A stretch of DNA of 64,000 nt from Streptomyces lincolnensis (GTDB lineage: Bacteria > Actinomycetota > Actinomycetes > Streptomycetales > Streptomycetaceae), in contig NZ_JAIHON010000019.1 in the NCBI RefSeq assembly GCF_021173675.1, positions 124,001-188,000 of the forward strand, written 5' to 3'. The position numbers and the translations under genes are program-made. Every line of letters begins with the position of its first letter. The stretch's first letter is position 1. The notes under the pieces are model-generated. The model worked only from the letters and a program-made list of their open reading frames with translations, was not told the DNA's origin and made no database searches. Shown in pieces: positions 9,119 through 18,452 of the stretch.

Positions 9119-9895
9119 ATGACCAACGCAACCACCCCCGCTCTGCTCGTCGACAAGGTCGCCTTCGTCACGGGCGCCGGACGCGGCATCGGCGCGGCGG
9201 CCGCCCGGCTGTTCGCCCGCGAAGGCGCTCGTGTGCTCCTGGCGGCCCGCACCGAGAGCCAGCTCAAGGCCGTGACCGAGGAGATCCGCGCGGCGGGCGG
9301 CACCGCCGACCACGTCCGGTGCGACCTGGCCGACCCGGAGAGCGTCCGAGCCGCCGTCGACCGGGCCGTCGAGCTGTACGGCAGGCTCGACGTGGCCTTC
9401 AACAACGGGGCGACCATCCAGCGCCCCGGACCGATGGACGAGCTGCCCGAGTCCGACTTCGACCACGTCCTCGCGGTCAACCTCAAGGGCCCCTGGCTGG
9501 CCATGAACGCCGAGATCGCCGCGATCCGGGCCACCGCCGGCACCGGCGCGATCGTCAACAACTCCAGCGTCGGCAGCCTGATGGCCAACCCCTGGCTGCC
9601 GGTCTACGGCGCGGCCAAGCGGGCGGTGAACAGCCTGACCGCGTCGGCCGCCGCCACGTACGGCCCGGAGGGCATCCGCGTCAACGCCATCGCGCCCGGC
9701 ACCACCATGACCGAGATGATCGACGCGTGGGAGACCAGCACCCCCGGCATCGTCGACCAACTCGTCGCCCGGACCCCCCTGGGCCGCGCCGCCACCCCGG
9801 AGGAGATCGCCCAGGCCGCGGCCTGGCTGCTCAGCGACCGCGCCTCCTACGTCACCGGGACGGTGCTGCGCGTGGACGGCGGCAGCCAGGCGTAG
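9119..9895 (+). CDS. Short-chain dehydrogenase/reductase (SDR)
   Basis: A 258-residue classical SDR. The cofactor-binding motif TGAGRGIG is near residue 17, followed by a structural NNGA-type motif. The catalytic serine lies in NNSSVGS and the active-site YGAAK supplies Tyr and Lys. The C-terminal VTGTVLRVDGG is the usual family end. It should oxidise or reduce an alcohol/ketone pair with NAD(P). The Arg-rich stretch after the first strand (AARTES) suggests NADP preference, which is inference. It is divergent from the MmyB-type regulator and probably controlled by it. Confidence 0.92.
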   Translation: MTNATTPALLVDKVAFVTGAGRGIGAAAARLFAREGARVLLAARTESQLKAVTEEIRAAGGTADHVRCDLADPESVRAAVDRAVELYGRLDVAFNNGATIQRPGPMDELPESDFDHVLAVNLKGPWLAMNAEIAAIRATAGTGAIVNNSSVGSLMANPWLPVYGAAKRAVNSLTASAAATYGPEGIRVNAIAPGTTMTEMIDAWETSTPGIVDQLVARTPLGRAATPEEIAQAAAWLLSDRASYVTGTVLRVDGGSQA

Positions 9896-9981
9896 GCGCC
9901 GGAGGCCGCTGATCCGATGGACCCCGGCCCCACCGTCGCGGCGGCGCTCATCGCGGGCAACCACACGAGTGGTCCCCCGGG

Positions 9982-10017
9982 CCCCGCCGCCCGACTGAGA
10001 GCGGTCGTGCGGCGGGG
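9982..10017. terminator. Hairpin between convergent genes
   Basis: CCCCGCCGC at 9982-9990 pairs perfectly with GCGGCGGGG at 10009-10017 across an 18-nt loop. It lies in the 146-bp gap between the convergent SDR and FG-GAP protein genes. Confidence 0.6.
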
Positions 10018-10041
10018 GACGGTGTTCGGGCGTGCTGAGGG

Positions 10042-11529
10042 TTACTTGCCGACGACGGATCCGAAGTAGTGGTTGTCCTGCTGCACACCGAGTGCGGTGG
10101 CACCGAATGACCAGGAGCCGGCGGCCGTCAGGCCCGACTTGTTCGCGTCGAGGACCCAGGCGAAGCCCGCGGCGTCGTTCTCGTACGGAGCCGTGGTGAC
10201 GAGCTCGGCGTGTCCGTCGCGGTCGGCGTCGACGAGCCGGACCTGCGCGCCGAAGCGGTCCATCTCCTCGGACGCGCCCGGCACGTCGGCCGTGTTCTGG
10301 TTGAAGTTCTGCACGCCGGCCGACCGCAGGCCCTGTGCCGAACCCCGCAGCAGCCACACCGCGCCCGCGTCCTGGAGTTCACCGATGCTCTCGCCCGGTG
10401 AGCCGATCGCGAGGTCGAGATAGCCGTCGCCGTTCACATCGCCGAGGCTGAGGTCGGCGCCGAAGTCGTCGCCGACCTCGGAGCTGCCGGGGATGCCGCC
10501 CTGCCCCTGCAGGAAGACCTGCGCGGGCTTGGCGAACGGGCCGTCCGGGCTGCCGTAGTGCACGAGGACGGCTCCCGCGGACAGGTCCCACTCGCCGTGT
10601 TCCAGGGTGCGGGGCGCGCCCAGCACGAGGTCCGGGTATCCGTCCTTGTTGATGTCGCCGGAGACGCCGGTCCAACCGCCACCGGCCGAGCCGTCCACGG
10701 CGAGTCCGTCCGCGGAGCCGCGCAGCAGCACCGCGTGGCCTTCCACCAGCTCCAGGTTCGGCGCGGTGCCGGTGACCACGAGATCGGCGTAGCCGTCCTT
10801 GTCGTAGTCGGCGCCGGTCAGCCCGTTGGGCCTGAAGCCGTTCTCGGTGGGCACGCCGTGGGACTGCTCGGGGCTCCCCGGCGTACGGGACTCACTGAAG
10901 TCGTGAACGTAGACGGCGTCCACCGCGGTGACGTGGGCGAGTTCCGGGCGCCCGTCGCCGTCGACGTCGGCGGCGGCGAGCCCGGTTCCGTACGCCTCCC
11001 GCGCGACGGGCGCGCCCAGGGTGTTGTTCTCCAGCCACGAGCTCGTCCCGGTCAGCCCACGGGCCGAACCCCACAGGACGGTGACGCTGCCCGCGTCGAC
11101 GGCGCCGTCGATGTCCTCACCGGGGGCGCCGACAGCCAGGTCGGCGTAACCGTCGCCGTCGAGGTCCGCCGACGTGACGGCCGCGCCGAAGGCGTCGTGG
11201 GCCTCCGGGCTTCCGGGCACACCCGCGGAACTCTGCGACAGGACCACTCTCTTGGCGGTGTCGACGCCCTTGGACGAGCCGTAGAGCACGGAGACGAATC
11301 CGGCTCCGGTCTTGCCGCCCACCGATCCGGCGGGTGCCGCCATCACGACGTCCGGGAAGCCGTCGCCGTTGAAGTCGTCGTGGGCCACGGTGGCGGCGCG
11401 CGGAGTGTCCGCCGCCCAGGCCGGAGCGCCGGCGATGGCGGTGCCGGAGATGGCGGTGCCGGTGATGGCCAGCAGGGCCACCGCCAGGACGGCGGCGCGC
11501 GTGGAGCGTGTCGAGCGTGTCGAGCGCAT
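10042..11529 (-). CDS. Secreted FG-GAP / integrin-alpha-like beta-propeller protein
   Basis: A 495-residue exported protein. A signal peptide begins MRSTRSTRSTR and ends near AWA-ADT. It is followed by seven calcium-loop FG-GAP motifs: DFNGDGFPDVV, DLDGDGYADLAVG, DVDGDGRPEL, DYDKDGYADLVV, DINKDGYPDLVLG, DVNGDGYLDLAIG and DADRDGHAEL. Seven motifs predict a seven-bladed propeller. Enzymatic residues are not evident, so a binding or surface role is likely. The start at 11529 is chosen for the AGGGGGA ribosome site and the leader; the open frame runs 59 codons further up without a leader. The signal is preceded by an STR tandem repeat (RSTRSTRSTR). Confidence 0.9.
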   Translation of the reverse strand: MRSTRSTRSTRAAVLAVALLAITGTAISGTAIAGAPAWAADTPRAATVAHDDFNGDGFPDVVMAAPAGSVGGKTGAGFVSVLYGSSKGVDTAKRVVLSQSSAGVPGSPEAHDAFGAAVTSADLDGDGYADLAVGAPGEDIDGAVDAGSVTVLWGSARGLTGTSSWLENNTLGAPVAREAYGTGLAAADVDGDGRPELAHVTAVDAVYVHDFSESRTPGSPEQSHGVPTENGFRPNGLTGADYDKDGYADLVVTGTAPNLELVEGHAVLLRGSADGLAVDGSAGGGWTGVSGDINKDGYPDLVLGAPRTLEHGEWDLSAGAVLVHYGSPDGPFAKPAQVFLQGQGGIPGSSEVGDDFGADLSLGDVNGDGYLDLAIGSPGESIGELQDAGAVWLLRGSAQGLRSAGVQNFNQNTADVPGASEEMDRFGAQVRLVDADRDGHAELVTTAPYENDAAGFAWVLDANKSGLTAAGSWSFGATALGVQQDNHYFGSVVGK

Positions 11530-11721
11530 GAGAATCCCCCTGTGTGTCGCTGCGTCAAAACCGCAGCCTCGTGAATCGGGCAGCATGCCGAGCCGGTCAC
11601 GCACGGCCTGCCGTCCTTGCGGGAGAGGAGACCCGGGAACCCGAACCGGGGTTGTACTCACCGGAGTTGAAACAGTGGCCTGTGGCACGGCTGTGACAGT
11701 GGCCACAGCTTCGTGACACAG

Positions 11722-13317
11722 CTACGCGCGGTCGCCCGCCGACGAGGGACGCGGGTCGGTGCTCTCCAGTACGGCCATCGCCGCGTTGTGCCCCGGCACC
11801 CCGCTCACCCCTCCCCCTCGCACCGCGCCCGCCCCGCACAGCAGGACGTTGGCGTGCCCGGTCTCCACGCCCCAGCGGCCGGTGCCGTCCTGGGTGTGGG
11901 GCCAGGCCAGGTCGCGGTGGAAGATGTTGCCGCCGGGCAGCCGCAGGTCGCGCTCCAGGTCGAGCGGGGACTTCGCCTCGATGCAGGGCCGTCCGTCGGC
12001 GTCGGTGGCCAGGCAGTCGGCGAGCGGTTCGGCGAGGTGGGCGTCGAGTTGCGCGAGGGTCGACTTCAGGAGTTCCTCGCGTACGGCGTCGTTGTCCCGT
12101 TCGAACAGCCGGGCGGGGGTGTGCAGGCCGAACAGCGTGAGTGTCTGGTAGCCCGCGTCGACGAGGTCCGGGCCGAGGATGGTCGGGTCGGTGAGCGAGT
12201 GGCAGTAGATCTCGGAGGGCGGGGCAGCGGGCAGTTCGCCGGCGGCGGCCTGGGCGTGGGCGGTGGCCAACTGCTCGTAGCCCTCGGCGATGTGGAAGGT
12301 GCCGGCGAAGGCCTCGCGCGGGTCGACGGAGCTGTCCTTGAGGCGTGGGAGCCGGGTGAGGAGCATGTTCACCTTGAGCTGGGCGCCCTCGGCGGGCGTC
12401 GGCGGCCGGTCTCCGGTGAGGGCCGCGAGCTCCCGCGGAGAGGCGTTGACCAGGACGTGCCGGGCGACGGCGACGGCCTCCCCGTCGGCGGTGCGGTACG
12501 TGACCTCGGCGGTGCGGCCGTCCGTGTCGATCCGCAGGGCCTCGTGGCCGGTGGCGATCACGGCGCCCGCCGCGCGTGCCGTCGCGGCCAGCGCGTCGGT
12601 GAGGGCGCCCATGCCTCCGACGGGCACGTCCCAGGCGCCGGTGCCGCCGCCGATGACGTGGTAGAGGAAGCAGCGGTTCTGCTTCAGGGAGGGGTCGTGG
12701 GCGTCGGCGAAGGTGCCGATGAGGGCGTCGGTGAGGACGACGCCCCGCACCAGGTCGTCGGCGAAGCGTTCCTCGATCGCGGTGCCGATCGGCTCCTCGA
12801 AGAGGGTCCGCCAGGCCTCCTCGTCGTCGATCCGGCGGCGCAGTTCGTCCCGCGTGGGCAGCGGTTCGGTGAGCGTGGGGAAGACGCCGCGGGCCACGCG
12901 GCCGGTCATGTCGTAGAAGCGCTGCCAGGCCGCGTACTCCCCCTCGCCGCCGGTGAGCCGGGCGAACGCCTCCCGGGTGCGCCGCTCGCCCCCGCCGACC
13001 AGGAGTCCGGTGGGCCGGCCGTCGCGTTCGACGGGGGTGTACGAGGAGACCGTGCGCGTGCGGACGCGGAAGTCGAGGCCGAGGTCCCGGACGATCTTCT
13101 TCGGCAGCAGGCTGACGAGGTAGGAGTAGCGCGACAGCCGCGCGTCCACCCCGGCGAACGGCCGCGTGGAGACCGCCGCCCCGCCGGTGTTCTCCAGCCG
13201 CTCCAGCACCAGCACGGACCGTCCGGCCCGGGCCAGATAGGCGGCGGCGACCAGACCGTTGTGCCCACCGCCGACGACGACGGCGTCATAGCTGCGGTGT
13301 CCCTCGTGTGCAGGCAT
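11722..13317 (-). CDS. Phytoene-desaturase-like FAD-dependent oxidoreductase
   Basis: A 531-residue flavoprotein of the phytoene dehydrogenase / NAD(P)-FAD oxidoreductase superfamily. The N-terminal dinucleotide fold YDAVVVGGGHNGLVAA carries GxGxxG, and the ADP-ribose-binding acidic strand is VLVLERLENTGG. The C-terminal FAD clamp GRWGVETGHANVLLCGAGAVRGGGVSG and GHNAAMAVLES resemble the class that includes human PYROXD2. No carotenoid genes lie nearby, so a pigment role is not supported. The start at 13317 (MPAHEGHRSYD) puts the Rossmann motif near residue 10. The substrate is unknown. Confidence 0.88.
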   Translation of the reverse strand: MPAHEGHRSYDAVVVGGGHNGLVAAAYLARAGRSVLVLERLENTGGAAVSTRPFAGVDARLSRYSYLVSLLPKKIVRDLGLDFRVRTRTVSSYTPVERDGRPTGLLVGGGERRTREAFARLTGGEGEYAAWQRFYDMTGRVARGVFPTLTEPLPTRDELRRRIDDEEAWRTLFEEPIGTAIEERFADDLVRGVVLTDALIGTFADAHDPSLKQNRCFLYHVIGGGTGAWDVPVGGMGALTDALAATARAAGAVIATGHEALRIDTDGRTAEVTYRTADGEAVAVARHVLVNASPRELAALTGDRPPTPAEGAQLKVNMLLTRLPRLKDSSVDPREAFAGTFHIAEGYEQLATAHAQAAAGELPAAPPSEIYCHSLTDPTILGPDLVDAGYQTLTLFGLHTPARLFERDNDAVREELLKSTLAQLDAHLAEPLADCLATDADGRPCIEAKSPLDLERDLRLPGGNIFHRDLAWPHTQDGTGRWGVETGHANVLLCGAGAVRGGGVSGVPGHNAAMAVLESTDPRPSSAGDRA

Positions 13318-13607
13318 GGTTCTTCGTAACACGGGATGATCGACATCGGCCAGAGGGGGGGCGGCGTCGGTGCGTACGACGCCTCGGGGCTCGGGGACGT
13401 GGCCGCGCGCGCCGCGCAGTCCGACGGACCGCAGGATCTGCTCGGCGGGCCGGTTCGGGGAGAGCGTCCATGCCGCCGTTCGGCGGATGGTCCCGGACCG
13501 GCTCGGTCGGAGCGTTGCCGGACGCGGTGCGGCCGCCGTCGACGCGCTCGGCAAGAGGGCCTGTCAACGGAGTTGTGCGTGAGGACGATGAGCGTCGGGC
13601 GCGTGTG
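13318..13607. other. Intergenic stretch without a convincing gene
   Basis: This 290 bp separates the flavoprotein start from the kinase stop. Open frames exist on both strands but show only composition-driven Arg/Pro/Ala-rich translations with no domain. It presumably holds the flavoprotein promoter. No clear hairpin or palindrome was found. Confidence 0.5.
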
Positions 13608-15851
13608 TCACCGGCCGCCCGACGCCTGCTGCTGTCGTAGCACCGCGACCCTGCGGTACAGCTCGACCGCCTCCGCGCCCCGGCCGAGTTGTTCGAGGCA
13701 GTGGGCCTCGTCGTTGCGGCTGGCGAGGGTGTCGGGGTGGGCGGGGCCGAGGACGCGTTCGCGGGCGGTGGCGACGCGGCGGTATTCGGTGAGGGCGTCG
13801 GGCCAGCGGCCGAGCCAGCCGAGGCCGACGGCGACCTCGCGGCGGCTGACCAGGGTGTCGGGGTGGTCGGGGCCCAGGACGCGTTCGCGGATGGCGCAGA
13901 CGTCGCGGGACTCGGCGAGGGCCTCCTCCCAGCGGCCGAGGCGGCCGAGGTTGACGCCGAGGCCGTGGCGGGCGCGGAGGGTCTCGGGGTGGGCGGGGCC
14001 GTGGACGCGGGTGCGGTGGTCGATGAGGTCGCGGTAGAGCTGGAGGGCCTCGGCGCTGCGGCCCAGGCGGCCGAGGCTGATGCCGACCTCGTAGCGGGCG
14101 GCGAGGGTGTCGGGGTGGTCGGGGCCGAGGGCCTGGGCGCGGGCCTCGGCGACCTCGCGGTAGGTCTGGAGGGCTTCGGGCCAGCGGCCCAGCTGGCCGA
14201 GGGCGTAGGCGACCTCGTAGCGGGTGACCAGGGTGTCGGGGTGGTGCGGTCCCAGGACGCGGGCGCGGGCGTCGGCCACCTCGCAGGCCATGCGGTAGGA
14301 GTCCTCCAGGCGGCCGAGTCTGCTGAGGTTGAAGGCGAGGTTGTGGCGGCAGCGCAGGGTGTCGGGGTGGTCGGGCCCCATGCCGTGTTCCCGTGCGGTG
14401 AGGACGGACGTGTACACCTGGTGCGCGTCGAAGTGGCGGCCCAACTGGCCCAGGACGTAGGCCATTTCCTGGCGGGCGGCGAGGGTGTCGGGGTGGTCCG
14501 GGCCGAGTGCCACGCTCCGGGCGCGGGCGACGTGCTTGTACTCGCGCAGGGAGTCGGCGGCGCGGCCGGTGCGGCTGTAGGTGAAGGCGACCTCGTAGCG
14601 GCTGGCGAGGGTGTCGGGGTGCTCGGGTCCCAGGAGGTGTTCGCGTTCGGCGGCGACCGCGCGGTGCACCTCGCCGGCCTCGGCCCAGCGGCCGAGCCGG
14701 CCCAGGCTGAGCCCGGCGTTGTGCCGTCCGGCCAGGGCGGTGACCACTTCGGGGGACGGGGTGGGCGGTCCCTCGGGCGCGGGTTCCTCGGGGCGGCCGC
14801 CCGCCGGGCGCGCGATCCACTCCCCGGTCAGGCCTGCCCCGGCGTCCGGCGGTGTGGTGCTCAGGCCCGCGCCGGCGGCCTTGTGGCCGGTGGTCATGCC
14901 CCGCGTCCAGGAGGGCAGGCGAGGCTCGCGGGAGGAGGCCACCGGCTCGGGCGGGCGGAACTCCGGTTGCGGGGTCACCACGGTCGGCACATACGTCGGC
15001 GTGGTGCGGCCCAGTCCGATGCGGCGTCCCAACTCGCGGGCGTCGCGAGGGCGTTGTTCGGGGCGCTTGGCCAGCAGGTCGAGGATCACCTTCTCCAGGT
15101 ACTCGGGCAGCTCGGAGCGGTGGCTGCGGGGCGGGCGCGGCGGGGTGTCGCGGTGGCCGACGAGGATCGCCCAGGCGTCGTCGAGGTCGAAGGGCGGGGC
15201 CCCGGTGGCGATCTCGTAGAGCACGCAGCCCAGCGAGTACAGATCGCTGCGGTGGTCGACCTCGGAGCCGCCGATCTGCTCCGGGGACATGTAGTGCGGG
15301 GTGCCCATGGCGATGCCGGTGCCGGTCAGGCGGGAGGTGAAGCCGATGTCGTGGCCGAGGCGGGCGATGCCGAAGTCGCAGATCTTCACGGTGCCGTCGG
15401 TGAGCCGCACGATGTTCGCGGGCTTCAGATCGCGGTGCACGATGCCCTGCTGGTGGGTGTAGGCGAGCGCGGCGGCGACCTGGTCGGCGATCTCGATCAC
15501 CTCGGCCACCGGCAGCGGGTGCTGCTTGTTGTCCTCCAGGAGCTGGCTGAGGTTGCGGCCCTCCAGGAGCTCCATCACCAGGTAGAGGACGCCGTCGGAC
15601 TCGCCGAAGTCATGGACGACGGTCACCCCGCGGTGGCTGAGCGCGGCGGCCACCCGGGCCTCGCGCCGGAACCGCTCCCTCAGTACCCGGGTGAAGGCCT
15701 GGTCGTGGTCCGTGCCGAGCGGCTTGAGGCACTTGACGGCGACGTGCCGGCCCAGCGACTCGTCGCGCGCCCGCCACACCTCGCCCATACCGCCGCGCCC
15801 GATCAGGTCGAGCAGCCGGTACCGGCCCTGGATCAGCCTGCTGTCCCCCAT
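13608..15851 (-). CDS. Ser/Thr protein kinase with C-terminal TPR array
   Basis: A 747-residue PknB-type kinase. The glycine loop LIGRGGMGEVW, catalytic VAVKCLK lysine, HRDLKPAN near residue 137, DFG near 158 and GTPHYMSPEQ activation segment show an active Hanks kinase. A proline-rich linker with no evident transmembrane segment leads to about nine 42-residue TPR repeats, eight of which contain G-P-x-H-P-(D/E)-T-L. The array is a protein-binding scaffold, so this is probably a cytoplasmic signalling kinase that docks partners through the TPRs. The start ATG 15851 follows AGGAG directly, which is unusually close, but the conserved GRYRLLDLIGRGG begins nine residues in. Confidence 0.92.
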   Translation of the reverse strand: MGDSRLIQGRYRLLDLIGRGGMGEVWRARDESLGRHVAVKCLKPLGTDHDQAFTRVLRERFRREARVAAALSHRGVTVVHDFGESDGVLYLVMELLEGRNLSQLLEDNKQHPLPVAEVIEIADQVAAALAYTHQQGIVHRDLKPANIVRLTDGTVKICDFGIARLGHDIGFTSRLTGTGIAMGTPHYMSPEQIGGSEVDHRSDLYSLGCVLYEIATGAPPFDLDDAWAILVGHRDTPPRPPRSHRSELPEYLEKVILDLLAKRPEQRPRDARELGRRIGLGRTTPTYVPTVVTPQPEFRPPEPVASSREPRLPSWTRGMTTGHKAAGAGLSTTPPDAGAGLTGEWIARPAGGRPEEPAPEGPPTPSPEVVTALAGRHNAGLSLGRLGRWAEAGEVHRAVAAEREHLLGPEHPDTLASRYEVAFTYSRTGRAADSLREYKHVARARSVALGPDHPDTLAARQEMAYVLGQLGRHFDAHQVYTSVLTAREHGMGPDHPDTLRCRHNLAFNLSRLGRLEDSYRMACEVADARARVLGPHHPDTLVTRYEVAYALGQLGRWPEALQTYREVAEARAQALGPDHPDTLAARYEVGISLGRLGRSAEALQLYRDLIDHRTRVHGPAHPETLRARHGLGVNLGRLGRWEEALAESRDVCAIRERVLGPDHPDTLVSRREVAVGLGWLGRWPDALTEYRRVATARERVLGPAHPDTLASRNDEAHCLEQLGRGAEAVELYRRVAVLRQQQASGGR
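13640..14730 (-). repeat. Tandem ~126-bp repeats coding for TPRs
   Basis: Within the kinase gene the phrase encoding GPDHPDTL recurs eight times at a regular 42-codon spacing, seen on the plus strand as variants of GGGTGTCGGGGTGG. Repeats are similar enough in DNA to permit unequal recombination. They are coding and unrelated to CRISPR. Confidence 0.75.
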
Positions 15852-15928
15852 CTCCTGCGACCGCCCCCGTTCGCCCCGCCACACCCGGCTCGTCGCGCCG
15901 CCACCCCTGGCTCGTCCAGTATGGCGAG

Positions 15929-16777
15929 CTATCGTCCGAGTTTGTACGGTGCCGGGCGGGAGCCCGGGCCGAGGCGGGCCATGGCGCGCAGGATGTGTTT
16001 GGGCGGGAGTTGCCAGCGCAGACGTGCGGGAACGCAGCGCAGCAGGGTGCCCGTGGCGCGCAACTGACGGGTGACGACCGCTGGTTCGGGAGCCCGTCTG
16101 CCGTACAACTCGTGGGCGTACGGCGGCAGAGCGGCGTACGCCAAATGCGCCACGCGCCGCCACAGCAGTGCGCGCGCCGGGACGAGGAGGGGATGCGTCG
16201 GCGGGCGGAGGAGGAAGTCGTCCACCTCGCGTGCCTCTTCTCCCACGGCGAGTTCCGGCCGCACCTTCTCGAAGTAGGCGTTCATCTCCGCCTGATTGCC
16301 CGGCACGGCCTCGGGATCGAGTCCCACCAGGCGGGCGCTCGCGCGGTGTTCGCCGATGTACCGGTCGGCCTGGGCGTCGGTGAGGCGCAGGCCGGAGCGG
16401 CGGGCGACGTGCAGATAGGAGTCGATCTCGGCGCAGTGCACCCACAGCAGCAGCTCGGGTTCGTCGACGCCGTAGCGCTCACCGGTGTCGGGGTCGGTCG
16501 CCCCGAGCATGCTGTGGATCTTCCGCACGCGGGCGCCCGCCTTCTCGGCGGCCTCGGTGGTGCCGTAGGTCGTGGTGCCGACGAAGTTCGCGGTGCGCAG
16601 CAGCCGGCCCCAGGCGTCGTGCCGGAAGTCGGAGTTCTGCGTGACGCCGCGCACGGCGCGCGGGTGCAGCGCCTGGAGGTAGAGGGCGCGGACGCCGGCC
16701 ACCCACATCATCGGGTCGGCGTGCATCTGCCAGGTCACGGAGGAGGGCCCGAACAGCCCCGGGTCGGCCTCGCTCAT
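15929..16777 (-). CDS. Oxygenase MpaB-family / DUF2236 protein
   Basis: A 282-residue member of the MpaB / latex-clearing-protein-like DUF2236 family of presumed heme oxygenases. Typical segments are MWVAGVRALYLQALHPRAVRGV at the N-terminus, RTANFVGTTTYGTTE, and WVHCAEIDSYLHVARR in the middle, with conserved histidines likely to hold the cofactor. ATG 16777 (MSEADPGLFG) is preferred to upstream candidates because it precedes the conserved FGPSSVTWQMHADPMM block. It is divergent from the ABC lipoprotein gene at 16926. The substrate is unknown. Confidence 0.88.
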   Translation of the reverse strand: MSEADPGLFGPSSVTWQMHADPMMWVAGVRALYLQALHPRAVRGVTQNSDFRHDAWGRLLRTANFVGTTTYGTTEAAEKAGARVRKIHSMLGATDPDTGERYGVDEPELLLWVHCAEIDSYLHVARRSGLRLTDAQADRYIGEHRASARLVGLDPEAVPGNQAEMNAYFEKVRPELAVGEEAREVDDFLLRPPTHPLLVPARALLWRRVAHLAYAALPPYAHELYGRRAPEPAVVTRQLRATGTLLRCVPARLRWQLPPKHILRAMARLGPGSRPAPYKLGR

Positions 16778-16925
16778 GGGCCTCACCCTGCCATGCACGG
16801 CTCGCCGGGTCGATACCGCGGGTAAGGCCCGTCCGTTTGTTGAGATTTCACCCACCCGAGTGAAGTTCGGTAAGGCTCCCCTTATAAGCTGGCGCCCGCT
16901 CGTTCACTCGTACGACAGGACAGAC

Positions 16926-18446
16926 ATGCGCGCCACGTCCCGCGGCCTGATCGCCGCGCTCGCCCTCACCCCCTTGCTGACCGGCTGCTTCGCCCAGAGC
17001 GACGGCGGCGGCGAGGGGACCGCCGAGGGGACCGGGGGCAGGCTGCGGGTCGCGCTGGCCGTGCCGCCGGTGCAGGCCCTGTCGCCGTACAGCAACGACG
17101 CCACCGTGCTGAGCAAGCTCTCGGTCGCCGAGGGTCTGACCGCGCTGAGCAAGGAAGGCACCGCCGCCCCGGCCCTGGCCAGATCGTGGACGCAGAAGAA
17201 CCCCACCACCTGGACCTTCGAGCTGCGCAAGGCCACCTTCCAGGACGGCACCGCGGTCACCGCCGAGTCGGTCGTCAACGCCCTCGACCACGCCAACAGC
17301 GCCGCGACCAAGCCGCGCGTCCTCAGCGATGTCACGCTGACCGCGAAGGCCGACGACGCCGACACCGTCACCCTCACCACCAAGGCGGCCGACCCCGTGC
17401 TGCCGCTGCGGCTGGCGAGCCCGGCGCTCGCGATCCTCTCCGCGAAGGCCTACGCCGAGGACGGCACCGTCAGCCCGGTCGGCACCGGCACCGGCACCTT
17501 CCGGATCACCAGGCTGACCGGGAAGACCAAGGCCACTCTCGACCGCTACGACGGCTACTGGGGCGGCAAGGCCAAGGCGCCCGGCATCGACGTCACCTGG
17601 ATCGCCGACGGCACCGCCCGGGCCAACGCGCTGCGCGGCGGCGACGTCGACATCGCCGAGTGGATCCCGACCGCCCAGGCCAAGCTGCTGGCCGCCGACA
17701 CCCGGCACGAGGTGCCCTCGGTCCGCACCGACAGCCTGATCCTCAACACCGGCGGCGGCCTCTTCACCGACCCCGCGCTGCGTGCCGCGGCCCGTGAGTC
17801 CGTGAACGGCTCCGCCCTCGTCGACTCCGTCTTCGGCGGCTACGCCGATCCCGCGCAGGGCCTGTTCGGTCCCGCCGTCCCCTGGGCCGCCGAGGACCGC
17901 GTGCCGGTGACCGGCCGTGCCAAGGCCGCCACCGCGGCCGAGGTGAAGGCGAAGACCAAGGGCAGGACCCTGCGCCTGGCCAGTTACACCAACCGCGCCG
18001 AGCTTCCGGAGGCGGCGACCGTCCTCCAGCAGCAGCTGGAGAAGGCCGGGTTCACGGTGAAGCAGGACGTGCGCGAGTACACGCAGATGGAGGCCGACCT
18101 CCTGGCCGGCAAGTACGACGCGCTGGTCTTCTCCCGGGTGACGCTCCTCGACACCGGCGACGCGGTCGCCTACCTGGCCAGCGACTTCATGAGCGACGGC
18201 GTCTACAACATCGCGGGCCTGAAGGACCCGGCCGTGGACAAGGCCGTCAAGGCCGCCGCCGAGGAGGGCGGCACGCAGGAGCGCCGGAAGAAGATCATGC
18301 AGGCCGAGGCAGCGATCCTGCGCACCGACGCCGTGCTCCCGCTGGTGCACGAGCAGGCCGTGCAGGGCATCGCCACCGATGTCGAGGGCGTACTCCTCGA
18401 CCCCCGCGAGCGCTCCCTCGTCGACGTCGACACGCACCTGAAGTAG
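16926..18446 (+). CDS. ABC transporter solute-binding lipoprotein, family 5
   Basis: A 506-residue extracytoplasmic peptide/nickel-type binding protein (SBP_bac_5). A lipoprotein signal ends in the lipobox LLTGC with Cys21 as the lipid anchor. The mature protein shows the family pattern LSVAEGLTALSKEGTAAPALARSW, then TWTFELRKATFQDGTAVTAESVVNALDH. It would capture a peptide or similar ligand and hand it to the fused permease encoded 6 bp downstream. An AGGA site precedes the ATG. The cognate ATPase is not in the window. Confidence 0.92.
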   Translation: MRATSRGLIAALALTPLLTGCFAQSDGGGEGTAEGTGGRLRVALAVPPVQALSPYSNDATVLSKLSVAEGLTALSKEGTAAPALARSWTQKNPTTWTFELRKATFQDGTAVTAESVVNALDHANSAATKPRVLSDVTLTAKADDADTVTLTTKAADPVLPLRLASPALAILSAKAYAEDGTVSPVGTGTGTFRITRLTGKTKATLDRYDGYWGGKAKAPGIDVTWIADGTARANALRGGDVDIAEWIPTAQAKLLAADTRHEVPSVRTDSLILNTGGGLFTDPALRAAARESVNGSALVDSVFGGYADPAQGLFGPAVPWAAEDRVPVTGRAKAATAAEVKAKTKGRTLRLASYTNRAELPEAATVLQQQLEKAGFTVKQDVREYTQMEADLLAGKYDALVFSRVTLLDTGDAVAYLASDFMSDGVYNIAGLKDPAVDKAVKAAAEEGGTQERRKKIMQAEAAILRTDAVLPLVHEQAVQGIATDVEGVLLDPRERSLVDVDTHLK

Positions 18447-18452
18447 CCCCGG

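Noticed and set aside
11722..13317. Carotenoid biosynthesis desaturase
   Set aside because: The flavoprotein resembles phytoene desaturases in fold only; no crtE/B/Y-type genes are nearby.
13640..14730. Regular repeats suggesting a CRISPR array
   Set aside because: The repeat unit is about 126 bp, lies in a coding frame and encodes TPRs; there are no unique spacers.
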